Below are positions 1-9,189 of a DNA stretch of 64,000 bases, in pieces (position 1 is the first letter of the stretch; each line of letters starts with the position of its first letter). The stretch is from Methylomagnum ishizawai (lineage in GTDB: Bacteria; Pseudomonadota; Gammaproteobacteria; Methylococcales; Methylococcaceae): NCBI RefSeq assembly GCF_900155475.1, contig NZ_FXAM01000001.1, forward strand, positions 4,226,881-4,290,880, given 5' to 3'. The position numbers and the translations under genes are program-made. Under the pieces are notes generated by a model. That model was not told where the DNA came from, did not search any database, and worked only from the letters and a program-made list of their open reading frames with translations.

Positions 1-2
1 CG

Positions 3-1070
3 GTGGAAATCACCGACCGCATCATCGGCTTCGTCAATAACCTCGACGTAGGGGTGTTGGGCTTCACCGGCTTCGCCCTGTTGTTCTACACGGTGCTGTC
101 GCTGTTGCAGAAGATCGAGGATTGCTTCAACCAGATTTGGCGGGTGGGCCAATCGCGGGGTTTCCGCCGCAGGTTCAGCGAATACCTCAGCGTCCTCCTG
201 GTCGGGCCGGTTTTGGTGTTCTCGGCGCTGGGGCTGATGGCCTCGCTGAGCAGCCACGAGATCGTGAAAGCCATCATCTCGCTGGAACCGTTCGGGACGC
301 TGTATTACCTCCTGGTCCGCTTGCTGCCCAACCTCCTGATGATCGCGGCCTTCACCTTCCTCTATCTGTTCATCCCCAACACCCGCGTGCGGCTCAAAGC
401 GGCCTTGGCGGGCGGGATCGCCGCTGGGCTGGGTTGGCGCTTGGTGGGCTGGCTGTTCGGCCTGTTCGTGGCGGGTTCGGCGCAGTATCAGGCGATCTAT
501 TCCAGTTTCGCCATCCTGATCGTGTTCATGATCTGGCTCTACGTGAATTGGCTGATCCTGCTGGTGGGGGTGGATATTTCGTTCTATGTCCAGCATCCGG
601 CGCATCCCCGGCTGGAACGGCGCGGTTTCCGACTGGGCTATGCCTCGTCGCGGCGGGTGGGGCTGACGGTGATGTATCTTTTGGCGGAACGCTTCCAGCG
701 GGGCGCGCCGCCCTGGACCTTGGACGCGCTGGCGACCACCTTGGGCCTGCCTTGCCGCTGCGTGGAGGAGGTGCTGGAAGCCCTGCGGCGGCGCGGACTC
801 GTCATCGCGGTGGACCCGGACAACACGGCCTACCTGCCCGCCCGCGAACTGGGCTCCGTGACCCTGTTGGACATCCTGGACGCCCTCGACGCCGAGTCCG
901 GCCCCGCCGACGCGCCCCACGATCCGGCCTTGAAGCCACCCGTGGTCGAGGAAGTGATGCGCCGCCTACAGGCAGCCCGCAGCGGCGCGGTGGATGGGAT
1001 GAGCTTGCGGGATTGGCTGGGGACCGCCGATGGCGACCGGCGGACCCCAGCCACGGAAGAGCGGCCTTAA
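3..1070 (+). CDS. YihY/BrkB-family inner membrane protein (5' truncated)
   Basis: The gene is cut by the left window edge; the GTG at position 3 is only the first in-frame codon, and family members are usually over 400 residues. The visible part has about five hydrophobic membrane spans in its first 200 residues, including the YihY-type segment around FALLFYTVLSLLQKIEDCFNQIW. The remaining 150 residues are soluble and look like a winged-helix tail (LAERFQRGAPPWTLDALATTLGLP, then an EEVLEALRRRGL helix), as in the long YihY members. The family was once called ribonuclease BN, but it is an integral membrane family of unknown function. The 3' end overlaps the convergent cytochrome gene by 4 bp. 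Confidence 0.85.
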   Translation: MEITDRIIGFVNNLDVGVLGFTGFALLFYTVLSLLQKIEDCFNQIWRVGQSRGFRRRFSEYLSVLLVGPVLVFSALGLMASLSSHEIVKAIISLEPFGTLYYLLVRLLPNLLMIAAFTFLYLFIPNTRVRLKAALAGGIAAGLGWRLVGWLFGLFVAGSAQYQAIYSSFAILIVFMIWLYVNWLILLVGVDISFYVQHPAHPRLERRGFRLGYASSRRVGLTVMYLLAERFQRGAPPWTLDALATTLGLPCRCVEEVLEALRRRGLVIAVDPDNTAYLPARELGSVTLLDILDALDAESGPADAPHDPALKPPVVEEVMRRLQAARSGAVDGMSLRDWLGTADGDRRTPATEERP

Positions 1071-1837
1071 CCGCCCTGGGTGTCGGACGTGGCGGCGGTT
1101 TCCTCGGAAGTCCAGTAGGCCGGCCATTGCTCCTGGGGTAGCCACATCTGGGCCAGGGCGGTGAAGATCATCGCCGTCGAGGCCAGGCTATAGCCGATAC
1201 CGCCGATCATGGTCAGCCAGGCGAACACCGGCATGTACTTGGTCAGCCACCAGGACAGGATATCCAGCAGCAGGAACACGAAGGGCGTGGCGATCAAGAT
1301 CAACTTGGTGCGCAGGGGATGCTGCGCCAAGCCGAAAATCCAGCCCACGAACAAGAAGATGAAGGCGATGCCGAACAAATGGATATGGGAGACGCGGGTC
1401 AATTGGGAGACGCTCTGGCCCTCGTCCACCTCGGCCACTTTCTTCACGTTCTCGAACTTGGCGAAATCGGGCAGCGTGGAACCGGCGTTATGGCAGGACA
1501 CGCAGTATTGCTGCATGATCGGCTCGACCTGGGACGACCATTGGGTGATCTGGCCACCATCCCGCGCCCATTGGATCAACTCGAAACGCACGTCGTCCGG
1601 GGCCATGGGCTTCATCTGGCCGTTGAGCATGGCTTCCAGCTTGGAGCCGGAGCGGTTGCCGTAATAGCTATAAACGATGTCGTTGATCGAAAGGCCGGGT
1701 TTGCCGTCGGCCATGCCGTGGGTGAGCATGATTTGCGCCCCGGCCATCATCAGGCCGACGCCGATGACCAGCAGGAACCCGGTGTAAAGCACCTTGTAGG
1801 CCAAGGGCAAACGGGCGAGGGTGTTGATTTGGATCAT
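1067..1837 (-). CDS. membrane-anchored monoheme cytochrome c
   Basis: The protein has 256 residues. An N-terminal membrane span (about 15-35) is followed by a periplasmic region with one CXXCH heme c site (CVSCH, about residue 112), and then by three or four further membrane spans (about 150-240). An aromatic and acidic tail ends it. The layout suggests a quinone- or electron-transfer-linked membrane protein, but I cannot name its partner. A clear Shine-Dalgarno sequence (GGAGGAGCC) precedes the ATG. It stands alone, downstream of gspD on the same strand across a 279-bp gap. Similar proteins occur in methanotrophs; that is recollection, not something shown here. Confidence 0.7.
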   Translation of the reverse strand: MIQINTLARLPLAYKVLYTGFLLVIGVGLMMAGAQIMLTHGMADGKPGLSINDIVYSYYGNRSGSKLEAMLNGQMKPMAPDDVRFELIQWARDGGQITQWSSQVEPIMQQYCVSCHNAGSTLPDFAKFENVKKVAEVDEGQSVSQLTRVSHIHLFGIAFIFLFVGWIFGLAQHPLRTKLILIATPFVFLLLDILSWWLTKYMPVFAWLTMIGGIGYSLASTAMIFTALAQMWLPQEQWPAYWTSEETAATSDTQGG

Positions 1838-2116
1838 GTGGCTCCTCCGGGGCGGTCCCCGTTATGAAAAAGATGGACCGATTAGACCCCGCCCGCCGGG
1901 GCCGTTCAACAGCGGAAGAGCGGCATGGAATGTCACCCGCCGGGAAAAAATCCCCCGCCCGTAGGACGGGGATGGCCGGGAAACCGCCGGAACCTCCGGC
2001 AATCCAAGGCTTCCGGCGTTCCGGGGCGGTGGCTTCCGGTGTGGTACCGGAAGTCAAGGGTCTGGTGGCGGATGGGCTATTTCGGGCGGAAGCCGGGGAG
2101 TCCGGCCCATCCCAGG
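1838..2116. other. gspD-cytochrome intergenic region
   Basis: I see no gene in this 279-bp gap. It is rich in short inverted repeats, for example CTTCCGGT and ACCGGAAG around 2033-2053 and GCCGG/CCGGC pairs near 1985-2000. These could end gspD transcription, although no T-tract follows. The promoter of the cytochrome gene should also lie here. Confidence 0.4.
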
Positions 2117-4627
2117 TCATTGCGGCGCATTGATGATGGCGGTTTCCCCATCTATCCGCATCGGCCTGCTTTCATAAAGCCCCGTTAGCTTGCGGCGGAA
2201 TTCGTTGGTGATTTCCCGCGCCTTGGGGCGGCTTTCCACCACCCTGGGCGTCAGCAGGATCACCAATTCCTGGCGGCTCAAGTTCTTGGTGGTCTGGCCG
2301 AACAAATCGCCGATGATCGGCAGTTCGAACAACAGCGGAACGCCGCTGCGGTTGTTGGTGATGTTCTCCTTAATCAGGCCACCCAACACCAAGGTTTCGC
2401 CATTGGCGACCGCGACCGAGCTTTTGATCTGGCGCTGGGTGATGGTCGGGGAGTTGATGTTGCCGGAAGTCTGTTCCTTCACATCGTCCACCGCCTGGGC
2501 GATGTCCATGATGACCAAGCCGCCGGCGTTGACCCTGGGCCGGATATTGAGCAAGACGCCGGTATCGCGGTATTGCACCGAGTTGTAGGACGAATACACC
2601 GGGTTGTTGTTGATGATGCCGGTACTGGTGCTACCGCTGAAATTGCCGTACTGGCCGGTCAGGATCGGCACCTGGTCGCCCACCTTGATGCTGGCTTCCT
2701 GGTTGTTCAGCACCATCAAGGATGGCGAGGACAGGATATTGACCTTGTTCTTGTCGGCCTGGGCGCTCAATAGCAACCGGACATCCTTGCCCGCCATCAC
2801 CAAGGAGTATTGGAAGGACGAACTGCCCAAGGCATTGGACACATTGTCGCCCACATTCCTGCCGGGCACTTCGAACAAGCCTTCGGCGTTGGAACCCTGT
2901 TGGAAATACCATTTGACGCCATATTTCAGGTTGTCGGTCAGGGTGATCTCGGCGATGGTGGCGTCGATCAAGACCTGCAAGGGCAGCACGTCCAATTCCT
3001 TGATGACCGATTCGATCTCTTTGTAATCCTGGGCGCGGGCGGTGATGATGAGGGCGTTGTTGGCGGGGTCGGCCACGATGCGGATATTACCGAGATCGGC
3101 GGCCGCGCTGCCGCGCCCGCGCTGCCCGCCGCCGGAACCACCCCGGCCTATGCCGCCACCGAAACCGCCGCCACTGCCACCGAAGCTACCGCTACCACTG
3201 CCGCTGCCGCTGCTGCCGCTTCCGCCCAACCCGCTGCTGGAACTGCCGCCCAAGCCGCCACTGCCGCTGGAACTGCCGCTCGAACCCAGGCTGCCCATCG
3301 AGCCGCTGGACCCGAACGAGGATGAACTTCCGCTCCCGGACGACGAGCTGCCCAGGTCGCTGGAACTGCTGGTCAAGCCGCCGCCACTCCCGGAAGAACC
3401 ACCGAACGCGCCGCCGCCGCTGCCGTAGTTCCCCCCGAAGGAGCCGCCACCGCCGCCGAGTTGGCTACCCTGCGAACCCGGCGTCAACGAAGGCCGACCA
3501 CCGCGCCCACCGCCCTGGCCGAAAATATTGCTCAGGGTATTGGCCAATTCCATCGCGTCCACGTTCTGCACCCGGTAGACATGGATGCCACCAGCCCGGT
3601 TGGTGGTATAGCGGTCGAGGCGCTCGATCCAGGTTTCCACCTCGTCGAGATAGCGCGGCTGCGGCGTCACCACCAGGATGGCGTTGAGCCGCTCGATAGG
3701 CATCATCCGCACCACCCCGGCCAGCGGCCCCTTGGCGGTATCGCCCAGCACCTTGTCGAGTTCCTCGGCCACGATGGCGGGCTCGACATTCTTCAAGGGA
3801 AACACGCCCACCGACATACCGCGCATGAAATCCACATCGAACAGCCGGATGGTTTCCAACACGGCTTCCAATTCTTCCGCCGTGCCGGCCAGCATCAGCA
3901 TATTGCGCGGCATGTCGGCGCGGACCACGGCCTTGGGTGGCATCAGGGGTTCCAACACCTTTTGCATTTCCCCGACCCCGACATAGCGCAGGGGCACCAC
4001 CCGCAGTTGATAACCCGGCGGCATGGCCTGCCCCGACAGGCCGAGTTTCGGCCCCGGCGCATCGATCAAGGCGTTGGCGTCGGGTTCGATGCGGTACATG
4101 TCGTGGTCCTTGATGAGGACCGCGCCGTTCATCCTGAGCAGCATTTCCAGGGTGGGGATGAGTTCGTCCTCGGCCAGGGGGCGGGTGGTTTGCAGCGTCA
4201 CCTTGCCCGTCACCTTGGGACTCAACACGTAGTTGATCTTCAAAGTCTCGTCGAGGATGGTCTTGGCCACCTCGTTGAGGTCGGCGTCGTCGAAATTGAG
4301 GGTGTATTTGCCCTCCTTGCGACTGGGGGCGCGTTTCCCGGTGGGGGCCGGGCCGACCGGAGCGTAGCGCTCGGGGGCGGCATAGGAACCCTCCACCGGC
4401 CCCAGTGTGCTGCCGGTGGCGGGATAGATTTCGGGAGGCCGGGTGGGCGTGGCGGCCAAGGCTTCGCTCTGCATCGGGCGCGAATCGGGAGCATTGGGGT
4501 TCTCGAGGACGAGATTGGCCGGTAGCCGGATTTTTTGCGCCGCCTTGGACCCCAATTGCTGGCAACCGGACATTCCCAGTGCGGCCAACACCGAGACGGC
4601 CACGAATCGGTTTCTCTTGTTATGCAT
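2117..4627 (-). CDS. gspD: type II secretion secretin GspD
   Basis: GspD forms the outer-membrane channel of the type II secretion system. I place the start at the ATG at 4627 (836 residues), because it gives a lipoprotein-type signal peptide (LAALGMSGC lipobox near residue 20); the open frame continues upstream but without signal features. The N0 domain follows (KYTLNFDDADLNEVAKTIL), then N1-N2 repeats. A very long Gly/Ser linker spans roughly residues 370-507 and is encoded by degenerate GGC/AGC repeats. The C-terminal secretin domain has the VPILTGQYG and RRQLVILLTPRV-like segments. It is the last gene of the gsp operon. Secretins are usually about 650-750 residues; the excess here is mostly the linker. 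Confidence 0.93.
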   Translation of the reverse strand: MHNKRNRFVAVSVLAALGMSGCQQLGSKAAQKIRLPANLVLENPNAPDSRPMQSEALAATPTRPPEIYPATGSTLGPVEGSYAAPERYAPVGPAPTGKRAPSRKEGKYTLNFDDADLNEVAKTILDETLKINYVLSPKVTGKVTLQTTRPLAEDELIPTLEMLLRMNGAVLIKDHDMYRIEPDANALIDAPGPKLGLSGQAMPPGYQLRVVPLRYVGVGEMQKVLEPLMPPKAVVRADMPRNMLMLAGTAEELEAVLETIRLFDVDFMRGMSVGVFPLKNVEPAIVAEELDKVLGDTAKGPLAGVVRMMPIERLNAILVVTPQPRYLDEVETWIERLDRYTTNRAGGIHVYRVQNVDAMELANTLSNIFGQGGGRGGRPSLTPGSQGSQLGGGGGSFGGNYGSGGGAFGGSSGSGGGLTSSSSDLGSSSSGSGSSSSFGSSGSMGSLGSSGSSSGSGGLGGSSSSGLGGSGSSGSGSGSGSFGGSGGGFGGGIGRGGSGGGQRGRGSAAADLGNIRIVADPANNALIITARAQDYKEIESVIKELDVLPLQVLIDATIAEITLTDNLKYGVKWYFQQGSNAEGLFEVPGRNVGDNVSNALGSSSFQYSLVMAGKDVRLLLSAQADKNKVNILSSPSLMVLNNQEASIKVGDQVPILTGQYGNFSGSTSTGIINNNPVYSSYNSVQYRDTGVLLNIRPRVNAGGLVIMDIAQAVDDVKEQTSGNINSPTITQRQIKSSVAVANGETLVLGGLIKENITNNRSGVPLLFELPIIGDLFGQTTKNLSRQELVILLTPRVVESRPKAREITNEFRRKLTGLYESRPMRIDGETAIINAPQ

Positions 4628-4673
4628 GGATGTGTTCTTAAAAGTGCGATGATCGAAACTGCCTACGCCGCCG

Positions 4674-5372
4674 CTAATCCCCTGGACCGCCGCTGTATTC
4701 TTCCTCGACGCCCGTGTCCTCCTCCTCGGGAGGCATGGGTTCTTCCTCCGGCTCTTCCACGGGTTGGGGAACCGGCATGGGAGGCCGCCCCGGCCGGGGC
4801 GGCTGGCCCGGCGCGGGCTGGACCTGGGGTTGGCCCGGCGGGCCGGGTTGGCCCGGTGGTACCGCCGCCTTGGGTTTCTTCTTGAGCAAGGGCAGTTCCT
4901 GGTTATCCTGGCCCTGCTGCATAACCACCCGGTCCACACCCACATCGACCAGGGTCCAACTGTCGAGGGTATCTTGTGCCTTGAGCCGCTTATATTTGCC
5001 CTTGGCATCGACCAATAGCGCTTTCTTGCCTTCGGGCGTATGCACGATGCCCACGAGTTTGAGGGTCATGGGCATCTTGCGAACCTCGGGCGGTGGCGGC
5101 GGTTCGTTCATGTCGATGCCGGGACGGCGGCTTTCCATGAACAAGGGCCGGTCGGCGATTTGCCGGTAATCGTCCAGCGGTGGCAATTCCAGGCTGGCGG
5201 GGCCGCCGCTGCCGGTTTCCATCGGGGGCGCGGCCTGGGATTGGTGCTGGACCAGGGCGGCCTGGCGCTTGCGGTCCAGCACCAGCGCCTCCAACGCCAC
5301 GATGAAGCCCAGGACCAAGGCGATCCCGGCCAGGATCGCGGGTAATACGTATTCGCGCGGCAGTTTCAGCAT
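4674..5372 (-). CDS. GspC-like (or GspN-like) inner-membrane T2SS protein
   Basis: The protein has 232 residues: a short cytoplasmic start, one membrane helix (about 10-32), and a periplasmic homology-region-like domain (DRPLF, then LKLVGIVHTPEGKKALLVD and DSWTLVDVGVDRVVMQQ). A Pro/Glu-rich acidic tail of about 70 residues ends it, with no PDZ domain. GspC homology regions contact the N0 domain of GspD, and the gene lies 46 bp upstream of gspD. Compact versions are sometimes annotated GspN, so the family name is less certain than the role. The Pro/Glu tail is unusual and could extend across the periplasm. Confidence 0.7.
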   Translation of the reverse strand: MLKLPREYVLPAILAGIALVLGFIVALEALVLDRKRQAALVQHQSQAAPPMETGSGGPASLELPPLDDYRQIADRPLFMESRRPGIDMNEPPPPPEVRKMPMTLKLVGIVHTPEGKKALLVDAKGKYKRLKAQDTLDSWTLVDVGVDRVVMQQGQDNQELPLLKKKPKAAVPPGQPGPPGQPQVQPAPGQPPRPGRPPMPVPQPVEEPEEEPMPPEEEDTGVEEEYSGGPGD

Positions 5373-5374
5373 GT

Positions 5375-6037
5375 CTATTGTGTCCGCATATAACCGACCA
5401 CGTCGAAATCGACGCTCAGCTTGTCGGGGAGGGTTTGCGGGCCTTTGGCCATGGGGTTGCGCGGCACCCGGATCGGCCTGATGTTGAGGTTCTCGATGAA
5501 CAGCGAGGGCTTGGCCGACTCGAAATTGTGCAAAACCTGCCGCAGCACATTGGTGCCGCCGTTCATCCGCACCTTGACCGCGACGCGGGTGAAGTTCTCC
5601 TCGATGTGTTCGGGGATCACCTGGGTGCTGGTCAATTCGCCGCCGGCCTCGCTCACCGCGCCCTTGATCTGGGTTTGCAATTCGGCGGAGGCCAGGGCAG
5701 CGGTGGAACGCGCCAGGAAACTGTCGTCCTGCTCGCCCTCGGCCCGGATGACTTCCAGGCGCTTGACCAAGCCTTCCTTTTCCGCCGCGATCTTGGACAG
5801 CCGCGTCAGGCGGAATTGCAATTCCTCGATGTTCTCGCCGTATTCGCGGGCCAGGCCGAGCAAGGGAGCCAGGCAGGCGAAATACACCACGGCCAGCACG
5901 CCGAACAACAAACCCAGCGCCGCGAGGCGGGATTTATTGATCCTGATCGGCTGGTTCAGATTCAAGTTCAGGTTCAGGTTGAACTTGAGGTTCGGGCGCT
6001 GATTTTTCAGGAGCGGGGTTTTCAGAGAACCTCCCAT
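5375..6037 (-). CDS. gspM: GspM/PilO-like T2SS inner-membrane protein
   Basis: One membrane helix (LAALGLLFGVLAVVYFACLAP) is followed by a coiled coil (EYGENIEELQFRLTRLSKIAAEK) and a ferredoxin-like periplasmic domain, which is the PilO/GspM plan. GspM pairs with GspL in the inner-membrane platform. The listed ATG start overlaps gspL by 104 bp. The overlap encodes an Asn-Leu repeat (NLNLNLNLN) that looks like an out-of-frame reading of the gspL tail, so the true start may be a TTG nearer 5960. It is followed 2 bp later by the GspC-like gene. Confidence 0.75.
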   Translation of the reverse strand: MGGSLKTPLLKNQRPNLKFNLNLNLNLNQPIRINKSRLAALGLLFGVLAVVYFACLAPLLGLAREYGENIEELQFRLTRLSKIAAEKEGLVKRLEVIRAEGEQDDSFLARSTAALASAELQTQIKGAVSEAGGELTSTQVIPEHIEENFTRVAVKVRMNGGTNVLRQVLHNFESAKPSLFIENLNIRPIRVPRNPMAKGPQTLPDKLSVDFDVVGYMRTQ

Positions 6038-7106
6038 TGACCACGTCGCTGGCGATTTGAAAGCGTTCCAACCCGCTGCCGGTGTCCTTGGTCACCGGGG
6101 AAACGAAGCTGGTGTTCTTGAAGTGACCGGACGCCTCGATCACCTCGATGAGGCTGGAGGCGGAAGGCGATTGCCCCTGGATCACGATATGCCGGTCCTT
6201 GTACTGCAAGCCGTTGAGCCAGGTGTTGTCGGGGATCACCCGGCTGAGTTCTTCCAGCATGTCGATCAAGACCGGCTCGCTGCGTTTCTTGTCCTGGAGG
6301 AACCGGGTCTGGTGCAGGAGTTTGTCGGTTTCCTGGCGCAGCGCCTCGACTTCCTTGGCGGTCTTGTTGGCCTTCCTGACCCGCTCCTCCAAATCCTCGG
6401 CGACCGAACCGGCGCTCAGGATGGGCTGGACCAACAGCGCCCCGACCAGCAATAGGATGAGGGTTCCCAGGGCGATATTGGCGATGCGCGGCCAGCGGCT
6501 GCCGGAGGTCCGGTATTTTTCCGGCAGGAGATTATAAGTGCCCGGCGGCGCGTGGCCCGCCAAATCCACCCAATCGGGCCGCCAACCCCACACCGCCAGA
6601 TCGTCCAGCGCGGCGTCGAGTTTGGCCTTGGGGGTCAGGATCAATTCCACGCCGATTTGGCGGGTGGCCTGCCAGCGCGAGACGATGCGGTAGCCGTAAT
6701 AGACCTGGTCGCTTTTGAACGGCGTCAGGCGGTCCATCTCGAAGGCCAAGACCTGCCCCAAGTTCTCCTCGACCGCCATGGGGAATTTCAGGGTCTTGCA
6801 CAGCGCCTGCCCCGGTGCCAAGCGCAGTAGCACCTGGGTTTCGGCCAGTTCGGGCCGGGCTTCCAACAAGCGCTCCCGCGACCGCGACCCGTCCTCGTCC
6901 AGGGCGTAATGGCCCAGGGGGCGCTCGCCCTCGGGACCGAGATGGGCGATGGACAAGCCGTCGTCGCCCCGCCGCAGCACCACGTATTCGGTGGCGGCCC
7001 CCAGCAGCTTTTGCACCGGGGTGGGCACCAGGAACGCCAGTTCGCCGGTCCACCAGCGGATGAACTTATGGAAATCCCAATCTATGGCGGTGTCGAGTTT
7101 CAGCAT
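5934..7106 (-). CDS. gspL: T2SS protein GspL (actin-like/PilN-type)
   Basis: The protein has 390 residues. A cytoplasmic actin-like region takes up the first half (VVLRRGDDGLSIAHLG, FEMDRLTPFKSDQVYYGYR), followed by one membrane helix (IALGTLILLLVGALLVQPIL, about 210-230). A periplasmic PilN-like domain follows a coiled coil (EERVRKANKTAKEVEALRQE). GspL binds the GspE ATPase and GspM. The last 30 residues are a Pro/Glu-rich tail that overlaps the start of gspM. A 91-bp gap with two hairpins separates it from gspK, unlike the tight spacing elsewhere in this operon. Confidence 0.85.
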   Translation of the reverse strand: MLKLDTAIDWDFHKFIRWWTGELAFLVPTPVQKLLGAATEYVVLRRGDDGLSIAHLGPEGERPLGHYALDEDGSRSRERLLEARPELAETQVLLRLAPGQALCKTLKFPMAVEENLGQVLAFEMDRLTPFKSDQVYYGYRIVSRWQATRQIGVELILTPKAKLDAALDDLAVWGWRPDWVDLAGHAPPGTYNLLPEKYRTSGSRWPRIANIALGTLILLLVGALLVQPILSAGSVAEDLEERVRKANKTAKEVEALRQETDKLLHQTRFLQDKKRSEPVLIDMLEELSRVIPDNTWLNGLQYKDRHIVIQGQSPSASSLIEVIEASGHFKNTSFVSPVTKDTGSGLERFQIASDVVNGRFSENPAPEKSAPEPQVQPEPELESEPADQDQ

Positions 7107-7138
7107 GGTATCGCGCTAGCAGGCTGTTTCCAGATTGC

Positions 7139-7197
7139 GCCGGTTCCCGAGCGGCGCTTGGGAACCGGCGGACGGTGGGCATGAATACATGCCCACC
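7139..7197. repeat. double hairpin, REP-like, inside the gsp operon
   Basis: Two perfect inverted repeats lie back to back between gspK and gspL. At 7139-7169 GCCGGTTCCC pairs with GGGAACCGGC. At 7174-7197 GGTGGGCAT pairs with ATGCCCACC. The second belongs to a family: almost the same palindrome (GGCGGGCATG and CATGCCCGC with a similar flank) occurs at 50472-50493. This suggests a small REP-like element family in the genome. In the operon mRNA it could stabilise or attenuate the transcript. Confidence 0.6.
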
Positions 7198-8136
7198 CTA
7201 CTCCCCGGCCGGGTTGGGTTCTTGGCCCAGCTTGGGTGGCGGCGTGGTCCTGGCCCGCCACGTCAGATAGGTGAACGGCGAGCCATCCATGCCCCGCCCC
7301 CGCTTGATCGTGGCCCGCACCCCGGACCCCGGTTGGTCGGCGAATTCCGACGCCGCCTCGACCGTGTAGGACATATCCCCGACCTGATGGAATTTGAGGC
7401 CGGGCGGCGGCGGCGGTGGGGGGGGCGGCGGTGCGCCGACCTGGGCCTGGGAGCGCTGCATGAGATAGGTTTCCAGCGCCCCCTGGTCGCCGTTCAGCAA
7501 GGCCGACAGCACTTCCCGCGAGGCCTTGGCCGGATTCAGGCCATCCTGGCTCGAATACAGGGTCAGCCAGGGTTGCAGCTTGCGGTACAGTTCCGGCGTC
7601 ATCCCCAGCACCCCGCGCAATTCCTCCAACACCAGGAAATTGCGGTTCTGCGGCAAGGTCTTCAGGCCCGCCGCCTCGTATTCGGGCGCTTCGGCCCCGT
7701 GCATCCCTTTCAAATCGTCCGGGTCGCGCCAATCCTGGATGGCGTCGGCCAGGGCCATGGCCTTGTCGTCGTCGTGCAGCAGCAGGTTGAACAGGCCGCG
7801 CAAAGTGGTCGGGGTCGCGGCGTTGAGATCGACCTTGCCGCCCTCGTCGTAGACGCGGATCCGCACCCTGGCCTGCTCCGAACCCCACACATACTCGGTG
7901 CCATCGGCCCGCCAGCGCAGCTTGGGATTGGGCAACATCAGCATCAGCATGGCGTAATGGACGCCGCCATCGGCCAGGGCCACGGCCTTGGCGCGTTCGT
8001 GGGCATGGGTCAGCAACGCCGCCTCGCGCCGGGTGCTGAGGGCGTAGCTCCCCGCCATGATGGTCATCAGGGTGATGACCCATAGCACCAGGATCAGGGC
8101 CAGACCCCGCTGGCGGAGGGGAGGAACATGCGGCAC
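7198..8136 (-). CDS. gspK: T2SS minor pseudopilin GspK
   Basis: The protein has 312 residues. A prepilin-like N-terminus (RQRGLALILVLWVITLMTIM) lacks the Glu at position 5 after cleavage, as is normal for GspK. The large GspK alpha-domain follows, with IQDWRDPDDLKGMHGAEAPEY and the helix-rich VNLNAATPTTLRGL-type segment. GspK caps the pseudopilus tip with GspI and GspJ. A proline run (about 227-236) interrupts the C-terminal third. It starts 4 bp after gspJ ends. Confidence 0.88.
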   Translation of the reverse strand: MPHVPPLRQRGLALILVLWVITLMTIMAGSYALSTRREAALLTHAHERAKAVALADGGVHYAMLMLMLPNPKLRWRADGTEYVWGSEQARVRIRVYDEGGKVDLNAATPTTLRGLFNLLLHDDDKAMALADAIQDWRDPDDLKGMHGAEAPEYEAAGLKTLPQNRNFLVLEELRGVLGMTPELYRKLQPWLTLYSSQDGLNPAKASREVLSALLNGDQGALETYLMQRSQAQVGAPPPPPPPPPPGLKFHQVGDMSYTVEAASEFADQPGSGVRATIKRGRGMDGSPFTYLTWRARTTPPPKLGQEPNPAGE

Positions 8137-8140
8137 CCGG

Positions 8141-8782
8141 CTACCTCAACATCTGGATTTTGGGGGCGATGACCAAGGCCGGCCAGGGGTCTTCGTTCTC
8201 GGGCGTGATTTCCAGCCGGACCAGCGCGGGCAATTGCGGCTCCTGCCATTCGAAGTTCCATTTCACGGCGATCCGCTCCCCCAAGGGATTGTTGTTTTGG
8301 ACCACCAGGGGCAGGTAGGACAGCTTGACCGCCTCGACCTTCTCCACCAAGGGCAGGTCGTCCAGCGGCTCGGCCTTGCTGTCCTGCTCGCCGCCGACCT
8401 TGTGCGGGATGATGGCGACCCGGAGGTCTTTATGCCCTCCCGCGCTGGACACATACAAGCGGAAGCGGTACAGCCCGCCCACCTTGACCTGCTCGGGCAA
8501 GGCCGCCACATATTCCAAGGAATCCGGCCCGCCCTTGAAGGCGAAATCGATCTCGCCATCCTTGCGGGTACCCGCCACCGGCAACAAACCGCCCATATGG
8601 CCGCGCAGGAAATTCAGCACCACGAACATGCGGCTGGCCTTGGCCATGCGCTCCTCGCCCGCGTCCCAGCTTTCCGCGCTGATCCTGAGGCTCCCGGTCA
8701 GGAGCAGCATCATGATCGACAGCAAGGTCGCGCCGATGATGACTTCGAGCAGGGTGAAACCGGCCTGTCGCCGCGCGTTCAT
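8141..8782 (-). CDS. gspJ: T2SS minor pseudopilin GspJ
   Basis: The start at 8782 gives a 213-residue protein with a short leader and a class III prepilin site (RRQAGFTLLEVIIGATLLS: G then F, Glu at +5). The first helix is followed by a beta-rich GspJ domain. The start overlaps the gspI stop by 4 bp (ATGA). A longer open frame reaching 8884 would place a non-leader sequence before the prepilin site, so I reject that start. GspJ forms the tip complex with GspI and GspK. Confidence 0.88.
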   Translation of the reverse strand: MNARRQAGFTLLEVIIGATLLSIMMLLLTGSLRISAESWDAGEERMAKASRMFVVLNFLRGHMGGLLPVAGTRKDGEIDFAFKGGPDSLEYVAALPEQVKVGGLYRFRLYVSSAGGHKDLRVAIIPHKVGGEQDSKAEPLDDLPLVEKVEAVKLSYLPLVVQNNNPLGERIAVKWNFEWQEPQLPALVRLEITPENEDPWPALVIAPKIQMLR

Positions 8783-9189
8783 CGCACGCTCCCGGCGGGC
8801 TTGTCCTGCAACAAGCGCAAGGTGGTGAGATCGAAGGCGCGGGGATCGTTTTCGTCGCCCCATTCGATGCTCAGCGTCACCCAATAGGGCTTGAAACCGA
8901 TATTGACGTTCTCGCCTTCGAAGGGATAGGGCTCGACCTTCAAGGTCCAGTGGTAGGCTTCGCCGATTTCGCCCTGGGTTTCGCCCGGCTCCAGGGGCGT
9001 CTCGATCCCGAGGCCGGCAAACATCGATTCCGCCACCACGATGGCCCGCGAATATTCATCCGCCGTGGCGGCGATGCGCCCGGCCCCGCCGAAGATGCGC
9101 AGCAAGACGCCCAAGGTCAGCGCCATGATCGAGAACGCCACCAAAATCTCGATCAGGGAAAAGCCGCGCTGGCCGCGCTCAATCCTCAT
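8779..9189 (-). CDS. gspI: T2SS minor pseudopilin GspI
   Basis: The protein has 136 residues, with leader and prepilin site MRIERGQRGFSLIEILVAFS (cleavage after Gly, Glu at +5), then a hydrophobic helix and a small beta domain (AYHWTLKVEPYPF). The length is normal for GspI. It overlaps gspH by 11 bp upstream and gspJ by 4 bp downstream, which implies translational coupling in the pseudopilin block. Confidence 0.88.
   Translation of the reverse strand: MRIERGQRGFSLIEILVAFSIMALTLGVLLRIFGGAGRIAATADEYSRAIVVAESMFAGLGIETPLEPGETQGEIGEAYHWTLKVEPYPFEGENVNIGFKPYWVTLSIEWGDENDPRAFDLTTLRLLQDKPAGSVR

Noticed and set aside
3461-4525. Long plus-strand frames opposite gspD
   Set aside because: High GC leaves the antisense frame open; the translation is His/Gln/Gly-rich and matches no family.
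2117-5008. A 963-codon start for gspD at 5008
   Set aside because: It would place gspD across most of the GspC-like gene and hide the lipoprotein signal peptide at 4627.
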